Part shown: positions 1 through 12,027 of the stretch, piece after piece
Layout: each line of letters starts with the position of its first letter
How positions within the stretch are numbered: the stretch's first letter is position 1
From: Lumbricus terrestris
Lineage: Eukaryota > Annelida > Clitellata > Crassiclitellata > Lumbricidae
DNA length: 64,000 nt
Assembly: GCA_949752735.1 (NCBI GenBank)
Contig: OX457041.1
Coordinates: 26,146,076-26,210,075, forward strand
Direction of reading: 5' to 3'
Position numbers and translations under genes: made by a program
The notes under the pieces: generated by a model
Told to the model about the DNA's origin: nothing
Database searches by the model: none
The model's input: the letters and a program-made list of their open reading frames with translations, nothing else

Positions 1-1562
1 TGTTGGTGTTTGTTGCACTTATTTTCTGTTCTGCTTTCTGGTACTTTCCGGTTCACCGTTCTCCAATTGGTTCAAGCTTTATGAGATAGCTTGTGCAGGA
101 ATTTACTTGCTCTTCAGGTTTTCAAGAACATCTTAAAGGTACATAGACTCTGAGATTTAGAGTTTCCTGATGTAGGGAGCACTACCATGGTTGGAGCCCC
201 ACAATTTGTATCGCTAATGGAGGTGGCATTTGAAAAATTGTTAGATACAATCTTACATTACACTACATTGCAGAAGATTTAGATTACATTTTCGTTTAAC
301 ATATTCAATGGTACTGCAATCAATATTGTATTGCGGTTGAGAGTGTAGACATATTGATCGCAATTTGTGCCTAGTAAATGTTTTCCTTCACATTAAGTTG
401 TGCTGGGTTTCATCATGTGACATGACTCTTGTCTGGATTGTAATTGTATTGGATATTTATATATGACCTCTGCAAGAAAATTCTGCAGCAGTGCTTCCGA
501 CCTGGTGCCACAAGGCAACAGTTGAATTAAATTGTCTTCAACTGCAGAGGTGAAATAGAGGCAGAGAAAAATACAGAGTTTCATATTGTGGAGCAGTTTT
601 GATATAAAATGGATCCAGCCACTAGACATCAAGTACTACTGCTGTAATTTTGATAAACATTGTACATGTAATTTGTAACGAATGTGTTCATTTCTGTTTG
701 CACTTAAAAAGCTCGATTGGAAAATAACTTAACAATTAGAAAATTGTTGTATGGCAAAAATAATTGTAATATCAAATTAGTGTGGGTTGAAAATTAGACA
801 AAATGACAGGTTAAAACAAGATTACCAGGTAATGATAAATGTCAAAATACTGGATGTTGGCGAAGTTCAGGCTTAAGACGAACTAACAACAGCATCCGAA
901 AATTACGAAAAACTTCTTTATTCATTCAAGTATTTTTATTGCACCTCTTCAAGAAAACTACTCAGATGTGCTCTTTATGCTTAAGAATTTGAAGTTTTGC
1001 CAGGATCTGAGTTGCTGTACTGTTAATTTATACTTTCTATTAGAGTGTGACATCACACTGTTCTAACGTTTGAAGTATATTATATTTTTTGTTTGCAATA
1101 TTACCCTACAGTGTTCAACTTATTTTGTAATTTTTTTCGTAATTTGTTTAAATTACATGAATTGTATTTTCAACGGAAAGTCAGTGAGTGTGTTCAGTTC
1201 AGTAGAGATGAGCTTTTCGTAGAATTACGCGATGTTTTCTTTACAAGTTTATGTTTAATGGAACTTTGTTGTCTGTGAACAGGCACCATCTAGTGTTCTT
1301 GAATCTTCTTCCTAACATATTAGAAGGTGTTGACTGTTCTTTACAGCATCAGGGTGTTTAAATTCTGCTGCATAAATGAAGTTGATATTTATGTTTCATG
1401 ATGGGTGTATTGAAGACAGTAGCAATCCACATGATTTTTCTCATTATTCACTTTATTTGATTGATTTTCTCTTTCAAAGAAGAAGAGCAAGGGTGGGGCT
1501 ACTAATGTGCTGCTTGAGCTCAGATATCAGAATTTCTGAGGAATTACCTTGAAGATATGATT
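1..1562. other. Non-coding, no gene recognised
   Basis: I see no convincing coding region, exon or RNA gene here. The only structure noticed is a diverged duplicated block: the sequence around 131-180 (AAAGGTACATAGACTCTGAG) recurs in altered form around 2913-2955, so both may be parts of an old repeat. Confidence 0.5.
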
Positions 1563-2758
1563 GGGGTCATTGCATAATTATGTAACGCTCGAGGGTGGGT
1601 GGGTGGGGTCAGCGGCGCCCGCATAATTTTTTTCTTGTACGCACAGAAATTTTCGATGGAGGGGGAACAGGGAAAAAAATTTCGTCAAAGTCGCCGAAAA
1701 AACTGATGACCTTTTTTTTAGTCATCAGCCAAAATATCCCCCAAAAACATACCTTTTCCATCCGCCGAAAAAACTGATGACCTTTTTTTGTCATCAGCCA
1801 AAATTTTCCCAAAACACATACCTTTTCCATCCGCCGAAAAAAACTGATGACCTTTTTTTTTAGTCATCGCGCTGTACGCACTTGCGTGCGTACGCCTGCG
1901 GGCGCCGCTGGGTGGGGTCATTCAAAACGTTATGTGGGTGGGTGTGGGGAGCTGAACATTACATAATGCCCTTGCGAAATAATAAGTTATAAATTAAATT
2001 TAAATGCACATCAAAAGACACTTTAGACATGATGTTTAATATACTGTAACGGTGCAATCGAAGTTCAGACTTATTTGAATATTATCTGGTAATGATGGAA
2101 GGGTAAATAACATATGCGCTACATACATTTACACTGTTTTAGTACAGCAGGGATACAACGTAGTGTCTAAATTTTGATCATCACGTCGTTTCGAGTGCGT
2201 CGCGTTGTCACTTCAGCCGACGATAATAAACACAAATTTAATATTTTATTGATAATTGAATATTCTGTATCTGTAAAATTTACATTGCGATGCGAACTGC
2301 AATTTTTTAATACTACGTTTAAATTGCAGCAGTATTTGTATTAACAACTTAACAATTTTCGAAGCCCATAAATTAATTCATTTTACTTTAGATTAATATT
2401 ATTAATAAAAAAAAATTCATTTCACTGCAGTTTGTTTTGCTCTCAACATAAGATTTAGGAAAAACCATTGTATTTTCAATCATGAAGTCCTGTCATTTAT
2501 ATAAATAAAACGTTCTGTTTTTTTTAACCTATTATCAAATTCTATTTCACATGCTATTATTAAATTTGCGATGAAATATGGATTATAATTACCCGTTTAC
2601 ACAGGCTTACAGTAGACATAAATCTTAACTGATTTTTCGTTACGCATCGCTGGGGATTGGGTGGTGGGTGGGTAAATTGAAACATTACGAAGCGTTACAG
2701 GGGTGTGGATGTGTCAAAGACGGTCATTTTCGGCGTTGCATAATTATGCAATGACACC
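1563..2758. mobile_element. Candidate TIR DNA transposon, hAT MITE nested inside
   Basis: The left end (1563-1588) and the right end (2732-2758, read in reverse complement) share GTCATTGCATAATTATG followed by YAACGC. They form an inverted terminal pair enclosing about 1.2 kb without coding capacity. The interior has runs of GGGTGGGTGG near both ends (1593-1609 and 2660-2672). No target duplication longer than TT could be matched, so the superfamily is unassigned. The 301-bp hAT-like MITE at 1610-1910 sits inside it. Confidence 0.45.
1610..1910. mobile_element. hAT-like MITE, TIR CAGCGGCGCCCGCA
   Basis: The element is 301 bp, with CAGCGGCGCCCGCA at the left end and nearly its reverse complement at the right end. 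It is flanked on both sides by the 8-bp duplication GGTGGGGT (1602-1609 and 1911-1918). An 8-bp target duplication with a CA(G)-type terminus fits the hAT superfamily. The interior is a roughly 60-bp tandem repeat containing GATGACCTTTTTTTTAGTCATC-like hairpins and CCTTTTCCATCCGCCG. It has no coding capacity. Confidence 0.85.
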
Positions 2759-3059
2759 TTACTCATTTATCTGTAGCAAACTATTCTTGCATCCTGAATG
2801 ATTCATAATGACATGCTCTGTTCAACATCATGAAGAGATGTTATGCACAGTTTCTGAAACTGCAGGTCAACATGAACTTCTGGTTTTTTTATAGCATCTC
2901 TTAATTAAGAGTATCCTAAAGGTACAGAGACTGAGACTTGGAGTTCCTTACCATGTGCTTTTCGTTATCAACTTGACCTGTTTAGATGATCAACTAAAAG
3001 TTGACAGAGTTTACAGTGCTTTTGAGAGGTCCTTAAATGGCACTTATGTTGTGTATTTT

Positions 3060-3200
3060 GATGTGTATATTATACATGCATACATACATACAATCATACA
3101 TAAATACATACATACATATTACATATATACATACATAATACCAGTACATACATATATATTACATACATACCGATACATACATATACGTACATACACATTT
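3060..3200. repeat. TACA/ATAC microsatellite
   Basis: An imperfect (TACA)n tract with interspersed TATA runs. No coding meaning is likely, although an open frame runs through it. Confidence 0.85.
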
Positions 3201-3512
3201 ATTTATTTTTCTTGACATTTTGACACTTTTTTGAAAGTGTTTTGCCAACGTTTCCTGATGTCAGGTGATATTTGGTGCCAATTCTGTGTTGTTTTCTGGC
3301 AGAAAACTGTCAGATGTTGAATGTTTCGTGGCTTCGAGGAATAAGTTTCCAATGTATTGTTAGATAAACAGTTTGTCAATTGGCTGTATATTGGCAGAAA
3401 GCGCTGACGGTTTTGTAGATGGTTTCTCGATGTATTGCTCGTCTGTCATGACAATTAGTTTACGTACGGAGACAGTAACTCTGTCATTGTTCTCACTCTG
3501 AATACATGGAAA

Positions 3513-3692
3513 TGATTTTCCATAATGGAGATGATTTTCCATGATGGAGATGATTTCCCATGATGGAGATGATTTTCTATGATGGAGATGATTTTCCATG
3601 ATGGAGATGATTTTCCATGATGGAGATGATTTTCCATGGTGGAGATGATTTTCCATGGTGATGATTTTCCATGATGGAGATGATTTTCCATG
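3513..3692. repeat. 19-bp minisatellite (GATGGAGATGATTTTCCAT)
   Basis: About nine copies of a 19-bp unit are arranged head to tail with a few point changes and one short unit near 3655. Because 19 is not a multiple of three, the minus-strand open frames crossing it read through all three phases of the unit, which argues against a real protein. Confidence 0.9.
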
Positions 3693-4177
3693 TAGTGTCA
3701 GTTTGTAAGTTACAATTTTTTGTGAAAGAGCCCCTGCAATTTTAGTCACGTTCTGAAGCAGTGTCTTAAAGAATACTCACATTTTAAACTTGCTGTTGTA
3801 CGTAGCACTACAAGCAATCAATGACATGTGCTAGTAGCAATTAAATGAACTTAGCCAATCAACCAATCAGCTAATCAATCAGCAAATCAATTGGCAAATC
3901 AATCAGGTGATGGATGATTAGTCATCACTTAGAAGTCTAGGCTGTTCCTAGAAATCTTCCATTTGTGATCCGAGATGTATCTTCCGCCAAAGGCAGAGTT
4001 GGAACCACTGGAAAAGGACTAAGGACTGGGTGGCAGAAGAAGGAAAATGTATTGGTGATATTCTGGATTCAAAATAATCTTAGCCATTGGCTGATTGTGA
4101 AGTTCCAATTTCTCCTACGAATTACTCCATATACATATTTAGTATGTGTCATTTCAATGCTAGTTGGGTATTATATA

Positions 4178-4178
4178 A

Positions 4179-4224
<46 letters not shown>
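4178..4224. repeat. (TA)n microsatellite
   Basis: An uninterrupted AT dinucleotide run of about 45 bp. Confidence 0.95.
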
Positions 4225-4227
<3 letters not shown>

Positions 4228-4794
4228 GCAGATATAGACAGATATATTGATGTTTGATGGAAAAAATGCATTGAGACATATTGGAATGTATGTAACCTAT
4301 AATAGAGTTGGATTTGATTTGTAAATAGTTTGCAGTAGTTGTTTAGCTGTGTATTTAGAACCAGTTTGTGTGTAAGTGCATTTAGAGTCGTCGCTATGTT
4401 CCTGAGTTATAACTGCACTTTGGTGTGTGACAATTTCGATTGGTAGGCGGCAGCACTGTACGTCAACGCGCGATTCACGACCAAACGATATTATTAAAGC
4501 TGAGTCTAATGTCTTCTGTTACATTGCGGCCTTGTTTCTTTGTCTCTTTGTCCATTTAATGATATATAAGCGCAATTGCATTGCAAAAGATCTTAATTAT
4601 GAAAGGTATCTGGCCATGTTATGAGGTAACCCCTCTCTGGCGCCATATGAATGCGTTCAAGAACAAGGTATCTGGCGATTGTATCAGTTCATGGAAAGTA
4701 TCTGGAAATGAATGTATGTATATATGTGCACTTGTTATGGCGCCCCTTCACGCTGCCTACTCCGAGGCGCTCCCGACTACAGAGCGGACACTGC

Positions 4795-5092
4795 AACGGA
4801 GTTTCACGCCGAAGCGCTGAGCAATAATTGCGAGTGAAGGACTTGCCCAAGGTCCCTACGCGGCGACTTGAGATGTATTCGAACCTGGAACCCTTCAGCT
4901 GCAAGCATAGGCGCAATCACGTCCTAAAAGTTGGGGGGGACCATAATGAATCACGTCCTAAAAGTTGGGGGGACCATAATAATAAAGTTAGGGGACCACT
5001 CAAAAGTTGGGGGACGCGTCCCGTGGGTCCCATAGGGTGGTTGCGCCTATGGCTGCAAGGCGACTAACATACCCACTACACCACCGTGCCCA
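4795..5092 (-). mobile_element. tRNA-derived SINE (family 1), interrupted by a MITE
   Basis: Read on the minus strand, the copy starts near 5092 with an A-box-like GGTGGTGTAGTGGGTATG. It continues with a B-box-like CCAGGTTCGAAT near 4880 and ends in a body containing GCAAGTCCTTCACTCGCAAT and CGTGAAACTCC. The same body occurs in the split copy at 31380-33688, which defines the family. Between the two promoter boxes this copy is interrupted by the 146-bp MITE at 4906-5051. The internal boxes are those expected for RNA polymerase III transcription. Confidence 0.75.
4906..5051. mobile_element. hAT-like MITE in SINE, TIR CATAGGCGCAAYCA
   Basis: The 146-bp element begins with CATAGGCGCAATCA and ends with the reverse complement of CATAGGCGCAACCA. 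It is flanked by the 8-bp duplication GCTGCAAG (4898-4905 and 5052-5059). Inside are two or three copies of a CACGTCCTAAAAGTTGGGG repeat. It is non-autonomous with no coding capacity. Confidence 0.85.
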
Positions 5093-5231
5093 ATGGTATA
5101 AGTTCATAGAGAAATCAGATTACAAAAGTTGCAGAGAGGAGGATAGAAAGCAGGCGATTATGTAAAGAACCTTTCCTTTGCTCATGCTCACATAATTATA
5201 TGATGGAGCCCATGTGAGATGTTCCCGATTC

Positions 5232-5450
5232 TAGGACTGTTCATCAAAGGACAATTCATCAGGAGACTGTTCATGACAGGGTATTCATCAAGTGAAAAGG
5301 TTCAGCAAATATATTGATGTAAGGATTTTTCATCAGGAAATGAATGCACACTTGCATACATGCATGCATGTTTTTAGCATGTATGCGTATGTGTGTGCTT
5401 GTATGTACACTCGTTTCTTGATGAACAGTCTCTTGATGTATGAACAGTCA
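5232..5450. repeat. Candidate foldback of GACTGTTCATCA motifs
   Basis: Repeated GACTGTTCATCA/GACAATTCATCA motifs at 5236-5290 face the inverted motifs TGATGAACAGTC and GTATGAACAGTC at 5418-5452. This gives an inverted arrangement about 200 bp across. No target duplication was identified, so it may be a decayed foldback transposon or chance repeat structure. Confidence 0.35.
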
Positions 5451-6046
5451 ACACACCATCGTTCCCATCCAGTGTCAAGGATGAATTGTTGGTCAACGAC
5501 AGCCATATAGCCCCGAATGACCGTGTAGGATGCTCCATTGCTCCTACTCGCGGTACAACAAGATGGATTACTTCGTATGGAATAAGCTCTGGTTGCTGAC
5601 CTTTCGTTTGGGTTCAATGATGTTTCCCCTCATGGTGTGAACTTAATTTTCCCTCGACCTGGTGTCATCTCTTATGGAGAAATGCTTGCGTGGGACAGAA
5701 GTATTAATCTAAACTCGTCATTGGAGTATTAATCGAAAAATCGTCATTTTTCTGCTGGTTCCCAATGAATTGCTTTTATCTAAGGCTTTCTAAAACGTTC
5801 CTTTTTCCATTCGGCCATCTATCGAATCATACGGAAAACTCTTCAAATGTGAAAATGGCGGAGGAAGGAGACGGAGGAGAGGAGTAGGAAGCAGGTGGAG
5901 CGTGTGGTTTACACCGGCCAGAGTCAAAGTGACATCAACTCTTCTCGAAATGTGCCTCAGAGATGATTATCCTAATACCTAATTCTGATCAATACGTCAT
6001 TAAAATCACCCTCCGTCCCTCCCTTCCTTCTTCGTGCCTCCTCCAT

Positions 6047-6178
<132 letters not shown>

Positions 6179-6748
6179 CACTTGTGTAGGCTATCTTCAA
6201 AGACGCTCTATAACCGACAGAATTCCATGCTGTCCATGTAATATCCTTAGGTCCATTTAGATTTTAGAAGGCAATAACCCAACTTACGCAGCTTGACTTC
6301 TCTGAACTCTAGGCCTATAGGCCTACTAGGACCTACTTGAACAATAATTAGTAATTACGGTGCGTAAACAGATTATCCAAAAATTAGCTCTAGGCCTACC
6401 TCGTAAATTCTGTTCTGTTCTGTTATAGTTTTACTTTTATTGTTGCCGCTGTTTAATATTAGTGTTATTGTTCAGATTTCTATCACTTGTTAATGTTGCT
6501 GTTGTTGTTGTAAAGCCATTATTAAGCCAATGGCCAGCGTGTATCGATTGACCCACAGCGAGACTGTAACTGCATTCACAATCCTATAGGCAGAAATCTG
6601 AATGGGTCTTGTTCGCAATCTCATGAATATTCATATCGTTGAGTAAATAGCAATTCAACCTGCTGATAATAATTATGTTGGATGGCACCTTAGAAGTGTT
6701 TGCAACGCTGGATGAACAAAATATTTTCTAACAGATGGAGTGGAAGGG

Positions 6749-6853
6749 AAGGGATGAGATTTCGACCAAATGACTAAAAAAAGATCATCAGAAATTTTTG
6801 CGGCTGGAAATGGAAAATTTTCCGTGGGAGTTCAGCCCCCCAATCCTGGCGCC
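6749..6853. mobile_element. hAT-like MITE fragment (CAGTGSCGGCGCYAGG family)
   Basis: The right end, TCCTGGCGCCGCCGCTG at 6844-6853 and upstream, and an interior with ATGACTAAAAAAAGATCATCAG match the complete copies at 26937, 40125 and 55026. The left terminus is not recognisable, so this copy is truncated or decayed. Confidence 0.65.
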
Positions 6854-8009
6854 GCCGCTGCAGTAGACCTATATAATAAAGCTTTTGTGTAGGTTTTCAT
6901 TGATGAGGAATAAAATAAAATAAAGTTTTCAGAGATGCCTTAATTAGGAAGCAGTCAAAATGAAATCCTGTATATAAAAAATATGGATTATATCCTGGAG
7001 AATGATTTTGCACTTCGAAATTTGAAATGTTGGATGTTGCTCTGATTCGAAATTTGAAATGTTGGATGTTGCTCAAGGACGATTTATACACAGGACAGGA
7101 AAGTTCTTATATGAGCGCCTTGTACAGGAAAATGGCGTCCGACGCCGACCCATGCGCCGAGCGTGTAACGTGGCGCTCCTAGCGAAGCGGGCGTAAAAGC
7201 GCGTGTTTCCTTAACGAATGCATTGCGGATGCTATGTAGAAAACGATGAATAATTATCTTTAAAGCAATAACCAATCGCATATGTAGAGTGAAACATCGT
7301 GCTCAATATACGCTGTAATGTCTATCACCATTAATATGGCATGTTACATAATTTTAAGGCTAATTTTGAAATTTTTACGAGGCGTCCCAAGCCGGATTCA
7401 ACATGGGCCTAGCCCATGGTATCGACGAATTGTTTGCGTCTGATACGATGAGATCGAGAAGAGTTGAGGTTGAAATAAAGCGTTTGAGCAGCTGTAGCCT
7501 ATATGAACCTATAAACTCAATCTAGACGCTCAATGTTAATTACTGTCACTGTCTGATGCAATCAAGTGTTCCGATTATGCTAGCATGGGCTAATAGGCAT
7601 GCGTCGTTCTGTGACTGCTGCCAGTTAGCAGCCAGTTAGCAGCACATCTCACGACGGTCCTACTAATGCATTGCGTTAATAGTTATGAAGTTTCTGACAC
7701 TTTGGCCAAAGATATTAGAGTCTTTAGACTATAAGGTCTTTGCTTTGGCTGTCACCGTATACGGCATTAAATGGCTTTTGCATTGAGACTATGGATATCC
7801 CAGACAGTCCAGACTAACATTAACTTCATGCCTTTATGATTAGCCTACATGCCTTTATGATTTTACCTAAGAAAACTCAAGGGAAGGACATCAACCCCAT
7901 GTCATCAATCCAGCTTCCATTTAGGCTGTCAATCTGGAATGACCTTTCAAAGCTTCATTTACTACATCTCACCAGTAAACTTTGTTCATAAATCTATCTT
8001 GTTTTTTTC
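6854..8009. other. No gene recognised
   Basis: The region holds a duplicated 25-bp block (TTCGAAATTTGAAATGTTGG, near 7013 and 7048). Otherwise I see no exon, RNA gene or element boundary that I can support. Confidence 0.4.
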
Positions 8010-8095
8010 GCCGTGGCTGGGCTGGGAGCGCCTCTGAGTAGAATTTAAAGGGCGCTTTATAAATTCATAGAATGAATGAATAAAGAATGCACCTT
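8005..8095 (+). repeat. LINE/SINE 3'-tail fragment ending in (GAAT)n
   Basis: The segment contains GCGCCTCTGAGTAGAAT, then GGGCGCTTTATAAAT, then a short (GAAT)n tail. Two other window copies share this order: 30655-30740 (GGGCGCTATATAAAT then a GATT repeat) and 13075-13134 (AGCGCTATATAAAT then (GAAT)n). A conserved GCGCTATATAAAT followed by a short tandem tail is typical of 3' ends of CR1/L2-type LINEs and the SINEs they mobilise. The assignment is from memory of such tails. Confidence 0.55.
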
Positions 8096-8688
8096 TTCTT
8101 CTAGCCAGTGGCGGCGCCAGCAATACAATTTCAGCAGGTCTCATTTAAGTCATGGGAGTAATACAGCACGTGGAAGAATCTAAGTCATGTTAAATTTTTA
8201 TTCCTCTGCATAACATAAATACAGGTCGTTTTGCTTAGTTACATCATTTTCCACCAACTAAGAACATTTAATCCAATACAAGTTTAGCACAATACTTATA
8301 ACCATTTCAGTTCTAATAGCAACTCGTACATACAAATCATTAGGAACAAAGTCTTACAAAAAGCTATCATTGGCTGAGTTACTGATATTCACAGAATGAT
8401 GTTCAAAGCCAATGCTAAAGCGTACAGGTGCAGGCATATGCAACATACATGCAATGAAATTGAATGTTCCTCTATTTTTAAAGTGCATATAATAAAATGT
8501 TCCACTAAGAATGTAAAATGTGTGACAGTCACAAACGATGGCAACATGTTGATGATGACAAATATACAGAAGCCCTTGAGATTTCACAGTATGCACACAA
8601 AAAATGTTCAATAAACCATATAGACCACGGGCAGCTTGCCACTGCTCTGCAACTTTGGGGTGAATAACGATGTTCAAGTTTTAGGATG

Positions 8689-9790
8689 CTAAATATGTTT
8701 AAGCTTAATAATTTTTCGTCTTTTCTTTGTAGAAATTGCTTTATTTACAGACAAATTTTGATCCAGAATCTGCGGCAGTTCGTAGTGCAATCTGGTAGTA
8801 ATATACACAGTTAAAAAAATTTCATGAACTAAGGGGCAAAGAGAACTTTTCAAGTGCAGCTGACAAGACGTAACAATTTTCTGTTTGATACGTTGCAGCA
8901 CACGAGGTAGGTGAACATGCCTAGTGAGACTCATCATGAACTGTGACTCCACATCACACAGATATCGAAGCATCTCTGGCTTTGGAATCCTAAGTTTGCC
9001 AAAATCACCAGGATAAAGGGCTTTAAAACGAACGTAAATACAATGTTGGATTCGTAGGAAGTGCATTGTTATCACACAAAGAGTCTAGACAGGTGGCACA
9101 TGGATGCACCATGTGAACCCTTTTTGCAACATACCCACCAATATATGCCATGGCATTAAGAGTGGCCAAATCATAAACCTGAGTAACATGAAGGTTACTT
9201 GCAAATACATTAGATGCTGAAGAACATGCAATAACTGGTTCATTTGTTGGCACCAAATCTCCAACTTCTTTCACAGGGGAGTTTGCTAATTTATGAAGAC
9301 AAAGTAAAATTTCATCGTCATTACTCTCACAGTTTCCATTAGCATAACTTGACAAGAGATTATTTGCTATACCCTGGCGCATTGCACTACGAAATTTACC
9401 CGCTGACGGATTATCACTAAATCCACCTTTCTGCCGAATGGATGCAAAGTAGCTTTCAAGGCAATCCTGATTTAATCTACGAGGCATCATAAATTTCAAG
9501 TCTGGTTTGACTGCTTCCCATAATGCAGCAGAGCGGAGAGAGATAGTCTCCAGCCATCAACGCAATAAATTTTTGTTTTCGATCCAATAAATTTCCAATG
9601 AGAAAACCAACTTATGCAGTCTTGCCAGAATTTTACATGGAAAGAAGTGGCTGTCAGTGGACGTCGAGTAATTTTTACATCCTTGAAATTTACACCATTG
9701 CAGGAATCAAATAATTTATCCATGCGTTCCACAAGTTCAGCTGTGACAATAGCATCACTAGGCAGCAAGTCACCTGGAAGAACACCTTAG
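8689..9790 (-). pseudogene. THAP/P-element-like transposase, C-terminal part, frameshifted
   Basis: The minus-strand frames 9496-9768, 9023-9499 and 8689-9075 read consecutively as the C-terminal half of a P-element/THAP9-type transposase. Visible family features are LVERMDKLFDSCNG, then HWKFIGSKTKIYCVDGWRLS, then RRLNQDCLESYFASIR with QKGGFSDNPSAGKFR. The copy ends with KALYPGDFGKLRIP and a basic tail (KKRRKIIKLKHI). The reading frame shifts once near 9499-9510 and again near 9060-9070. A splice-acceptor-like TCCAG precedes the first block at about 9775. Because of the two shifts I call it a decayed transposon gene, although sequence error at one site cannot be excluded. Upstream THAP exons lie at 10847-11462. 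The central catalytic region between 9790 and 10847 is not recognisable. Confidence 0.8.
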
Positions 9791-10846
9791 CTGACATTGA
9801 AGAAACTGTAAAGGACTGCATATCATATGACTTAGCTACTTAGATGCAGCCTTAATAATTTCATTCATTGACATGGAATTGTCTATTTTCTTTGCACGTA
9901 GTTTTCGGACCTGTCAGATGTAGTACGAGAGGCGACGGTGAGTTCATCAGTACTGTAGATCATGCTTCCAAGAACGAACTGATTGTCCTGTAAAAACAAA
10001 CATAGGTAAAACATATAAACATATGCTACCAGACAACGTCGAGCCTTCTCGGTCGTTTCCTGAATGAATGAATGAATGAATAAAAATGCAAGCATTTACT
10101 GCTCAGCGTTCTTGTCTAAGAATCACAAGCAAGGGGTAAAAAGTGGAAGTAGAAACATTTTAAAAATATGAGTAAAAAATTACTGCAATGTAGAAAACAT
10201 CGTGTTAACAGTGTCAAATGATGCGTGGATTGTAGCATTAGTTCAAGTCAAGCTATGGGTTTACCAGAGATCTTTTCAATTAATATTTTTATTGTCGCAA
10301 TGAGCACTACAATGGGATATATAATTGCAAGCACTTTATGTTCATCCACATGGCACATTCAAACAATTTAAATTCATTCTGAATTCAATGCTAGATGTAG
10401 ATTAGTAAACTTTCTAAAATAATATAAAATTTGAAATATAAACAATGTGTTTGAAGCATTTCAAGGATCTATGAGCTAACGCAAAAAGCCTGTTTGGGCA
10501 GTTTTTCACGGTTAAACTTTGAGTTCAACTTTTTAATTTTCAATTAAATGAGAATTAAATTGAGAAATAAGTAAAATGCTATTATAGGAATATGTTTTAA
10601 TTATTGAAACAAACCGCCAATTACAAATAGCCTTCTAAGTCTTTGTGTTATAATTAAAGGTCGGTTTTTGCACTCGCCATTTCAGTTAACGGTCCGCGAG
10701 CTTCAGCCAAAAATTATTGCCGGTCCGTGGCCTGCAGAAGTTTGAGAACCACTGTACTAGGATGCTGAAACTAAACTAGATATCAGATTTAGATTTTAAA
10801 TACTAAAACAAATTGCAAACAAGTCCTACAAAATTGTATTTCTAAC
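9790..10846 (-). other. Degenerate middle of the THAP transposon with a hAT end
   Basis: This should hold the central transposase exons but only fragments are visible. One is a possible exon after TTTTTACAG at about 9990 (reading DNQFVLGSMIYSTDELTVAS). At 10734-10756 is a sequence whose reverse complement starts CAGTGGTTCTCAAAC, a common hAT-type terminus, with TACTAG outside it. The partner end of that insertion was not found. Confidence 0.4.
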
Positions 10847-11120
10847 CTGGTGGTGTTGAAACATCTGCACGTGGCTTTCGAGGTAGAGATGGCTTTCGAG
10901 GCAGTGGTAGCTTGCGACACGACTGAAGTCTCTTGGGTAGATTTGGAACATTGAACAGTGTTGGTGGCACTGCATTCCACACCAAGCTGTCTCGCCTTTG
11001 GCTTTTCATGAATTGACTCTCCTCAAAGTGGTCGGCACACAGTCCACAGCTTTCAGATAAATACGCTGCAGAGCGTTTCACTAGATCCTGACGTCGCATA
11101 ATTGTACTCATCGCCTGCAT
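10847..11120 (-). pseudogene. THAP transposon gene, exon 2 (C-terminal half of THAP domain)
   Basis: After the acceptor TTTGGCAG (intron ends at 11121) the exon reads MRRQDLVKRSAAYLSES and then CGLCADHFEESQFM, RRDSLVWNAVPPTLF and NVPN. These contain the last zinc ligands (C and H of CADH) and the AVPTLF box of the THAP zinc finger, a C2CH DNA-binding domain. The exon ends at a donor CCAG|GTTAGA at 10847/10846. The conserved tryptophan of the THAP fold is not obvious at the start of this exon. A proline/arginine-rich linker (PLPRKPSLPRKPRADV) follows the domain. Confidence 0.75.
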
Positions 11121-11375
11121 CTGCCAAACACATGTAGCAATGCAAATTGTTACCTCTGAATTACTTATCATTTGCTTTAATTTATTACTCGGCGAAGTTA
11201 CGGGAAAACAAAACAGATGTATGACTTTTCGAATCAATGTCAGACACGATTGACCGAATGTACACACAGAGTTATACAGCCGAATTCGTTCGCAATGCCG
11301 ACCGCATGTTTATGCGATTTAGATTACTTAACCAAGCAAATTTCAAGCAATAACTAAAATCATAGCATCATTTAC

Positions 11376-11462
11376 CTTTCTTCGTTTTTTTGGAAACCGA
11401 AATAAAGACAATCCAGGATTTTTCTTCCTCGAAATCTTACAATTAATCGATGAACACCACAT
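11376..11462 (-). pseudogene. THAP transposon gene, exon 1 (N-terminal half of THAP domain)
   Basis: This short exon encodes 29 residues starting MWCSSINCKISR and ending LFRFPKKRRK. It supplies the two N-terminal cysteine ligands (C3 and C8) and the FxFP box that open a THAP zinc finger. It ends at a clean donor, AAAG|GTAAAT, in phase 0, and exon 2 begins at 11120. Together they make a recognisable THAP domain. I place both with the transposase remnant at 8689-9790 because the order, strand and spacing fit one P-like transposon gene. Whether these exons are still expressed is unknown. Confidence 0.7.
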
Positions 11463-11774
11463 TGCGCGTGCCGAGTTTGTTGTTGTCTACGAGAGCCTTT
11501 ACGTCCGCTTCACCAGGCGGCGCGACGATCGCCTACTAAAAATAGAACTAACCAACGACACCATATATAAAACGGATATACATGCTTTTTATACAAGAAA
11601 CCTATCCTCTAATATAGAATCCTTGGATGTTGCTCTGACAGAATTTCTAGGCCTACACGTGCCAGAATTCGCCATGCTTGTGCTAGCGGATGTAGACTGC
11701 AGAGTGTTCGTCAATTGTGTCTGTATAATTATATCATAAGAGTGTTATATTATTGGTTTTAAACCTATTTGTGG

Positions 11775-11777
11775 ATA

Positions 11778-11845
<68 letters not shown>

Positions 11846-11911
11846 AAAAATGAGCAGAGTCGAGACCATAATACGGTCCAACCAATGAGACCATTTAGGC
11901 CTACATTTTGC

Positions 11912-11942
<31 letters not shown>

Positions 11943-11945
11943 ATA
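11775..11945. repeat. (TA)n microsatellites
   Basis: Two AT dinucleotide runs (11780-11845 and 11912-11942) separated by about 65 bp of unique sequence. Confidence 0.95.
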
Positions 11946-12027
11946 TCAAGGACTATATATAGGACAATTAAGTTATGTAGGCCTACATTAGTAGGCTACA
12001 GAGGCCTACATAAACACATAGACCTGC

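Noticed and set aside
3455..3749. MENHLHHGKSSPSWKIIS repeat protein, minus strand
   Set aside because: A 19-bp minisatellite read through all three phases. The unit is not a multiple of three, so a real repeat protein is unlikely.
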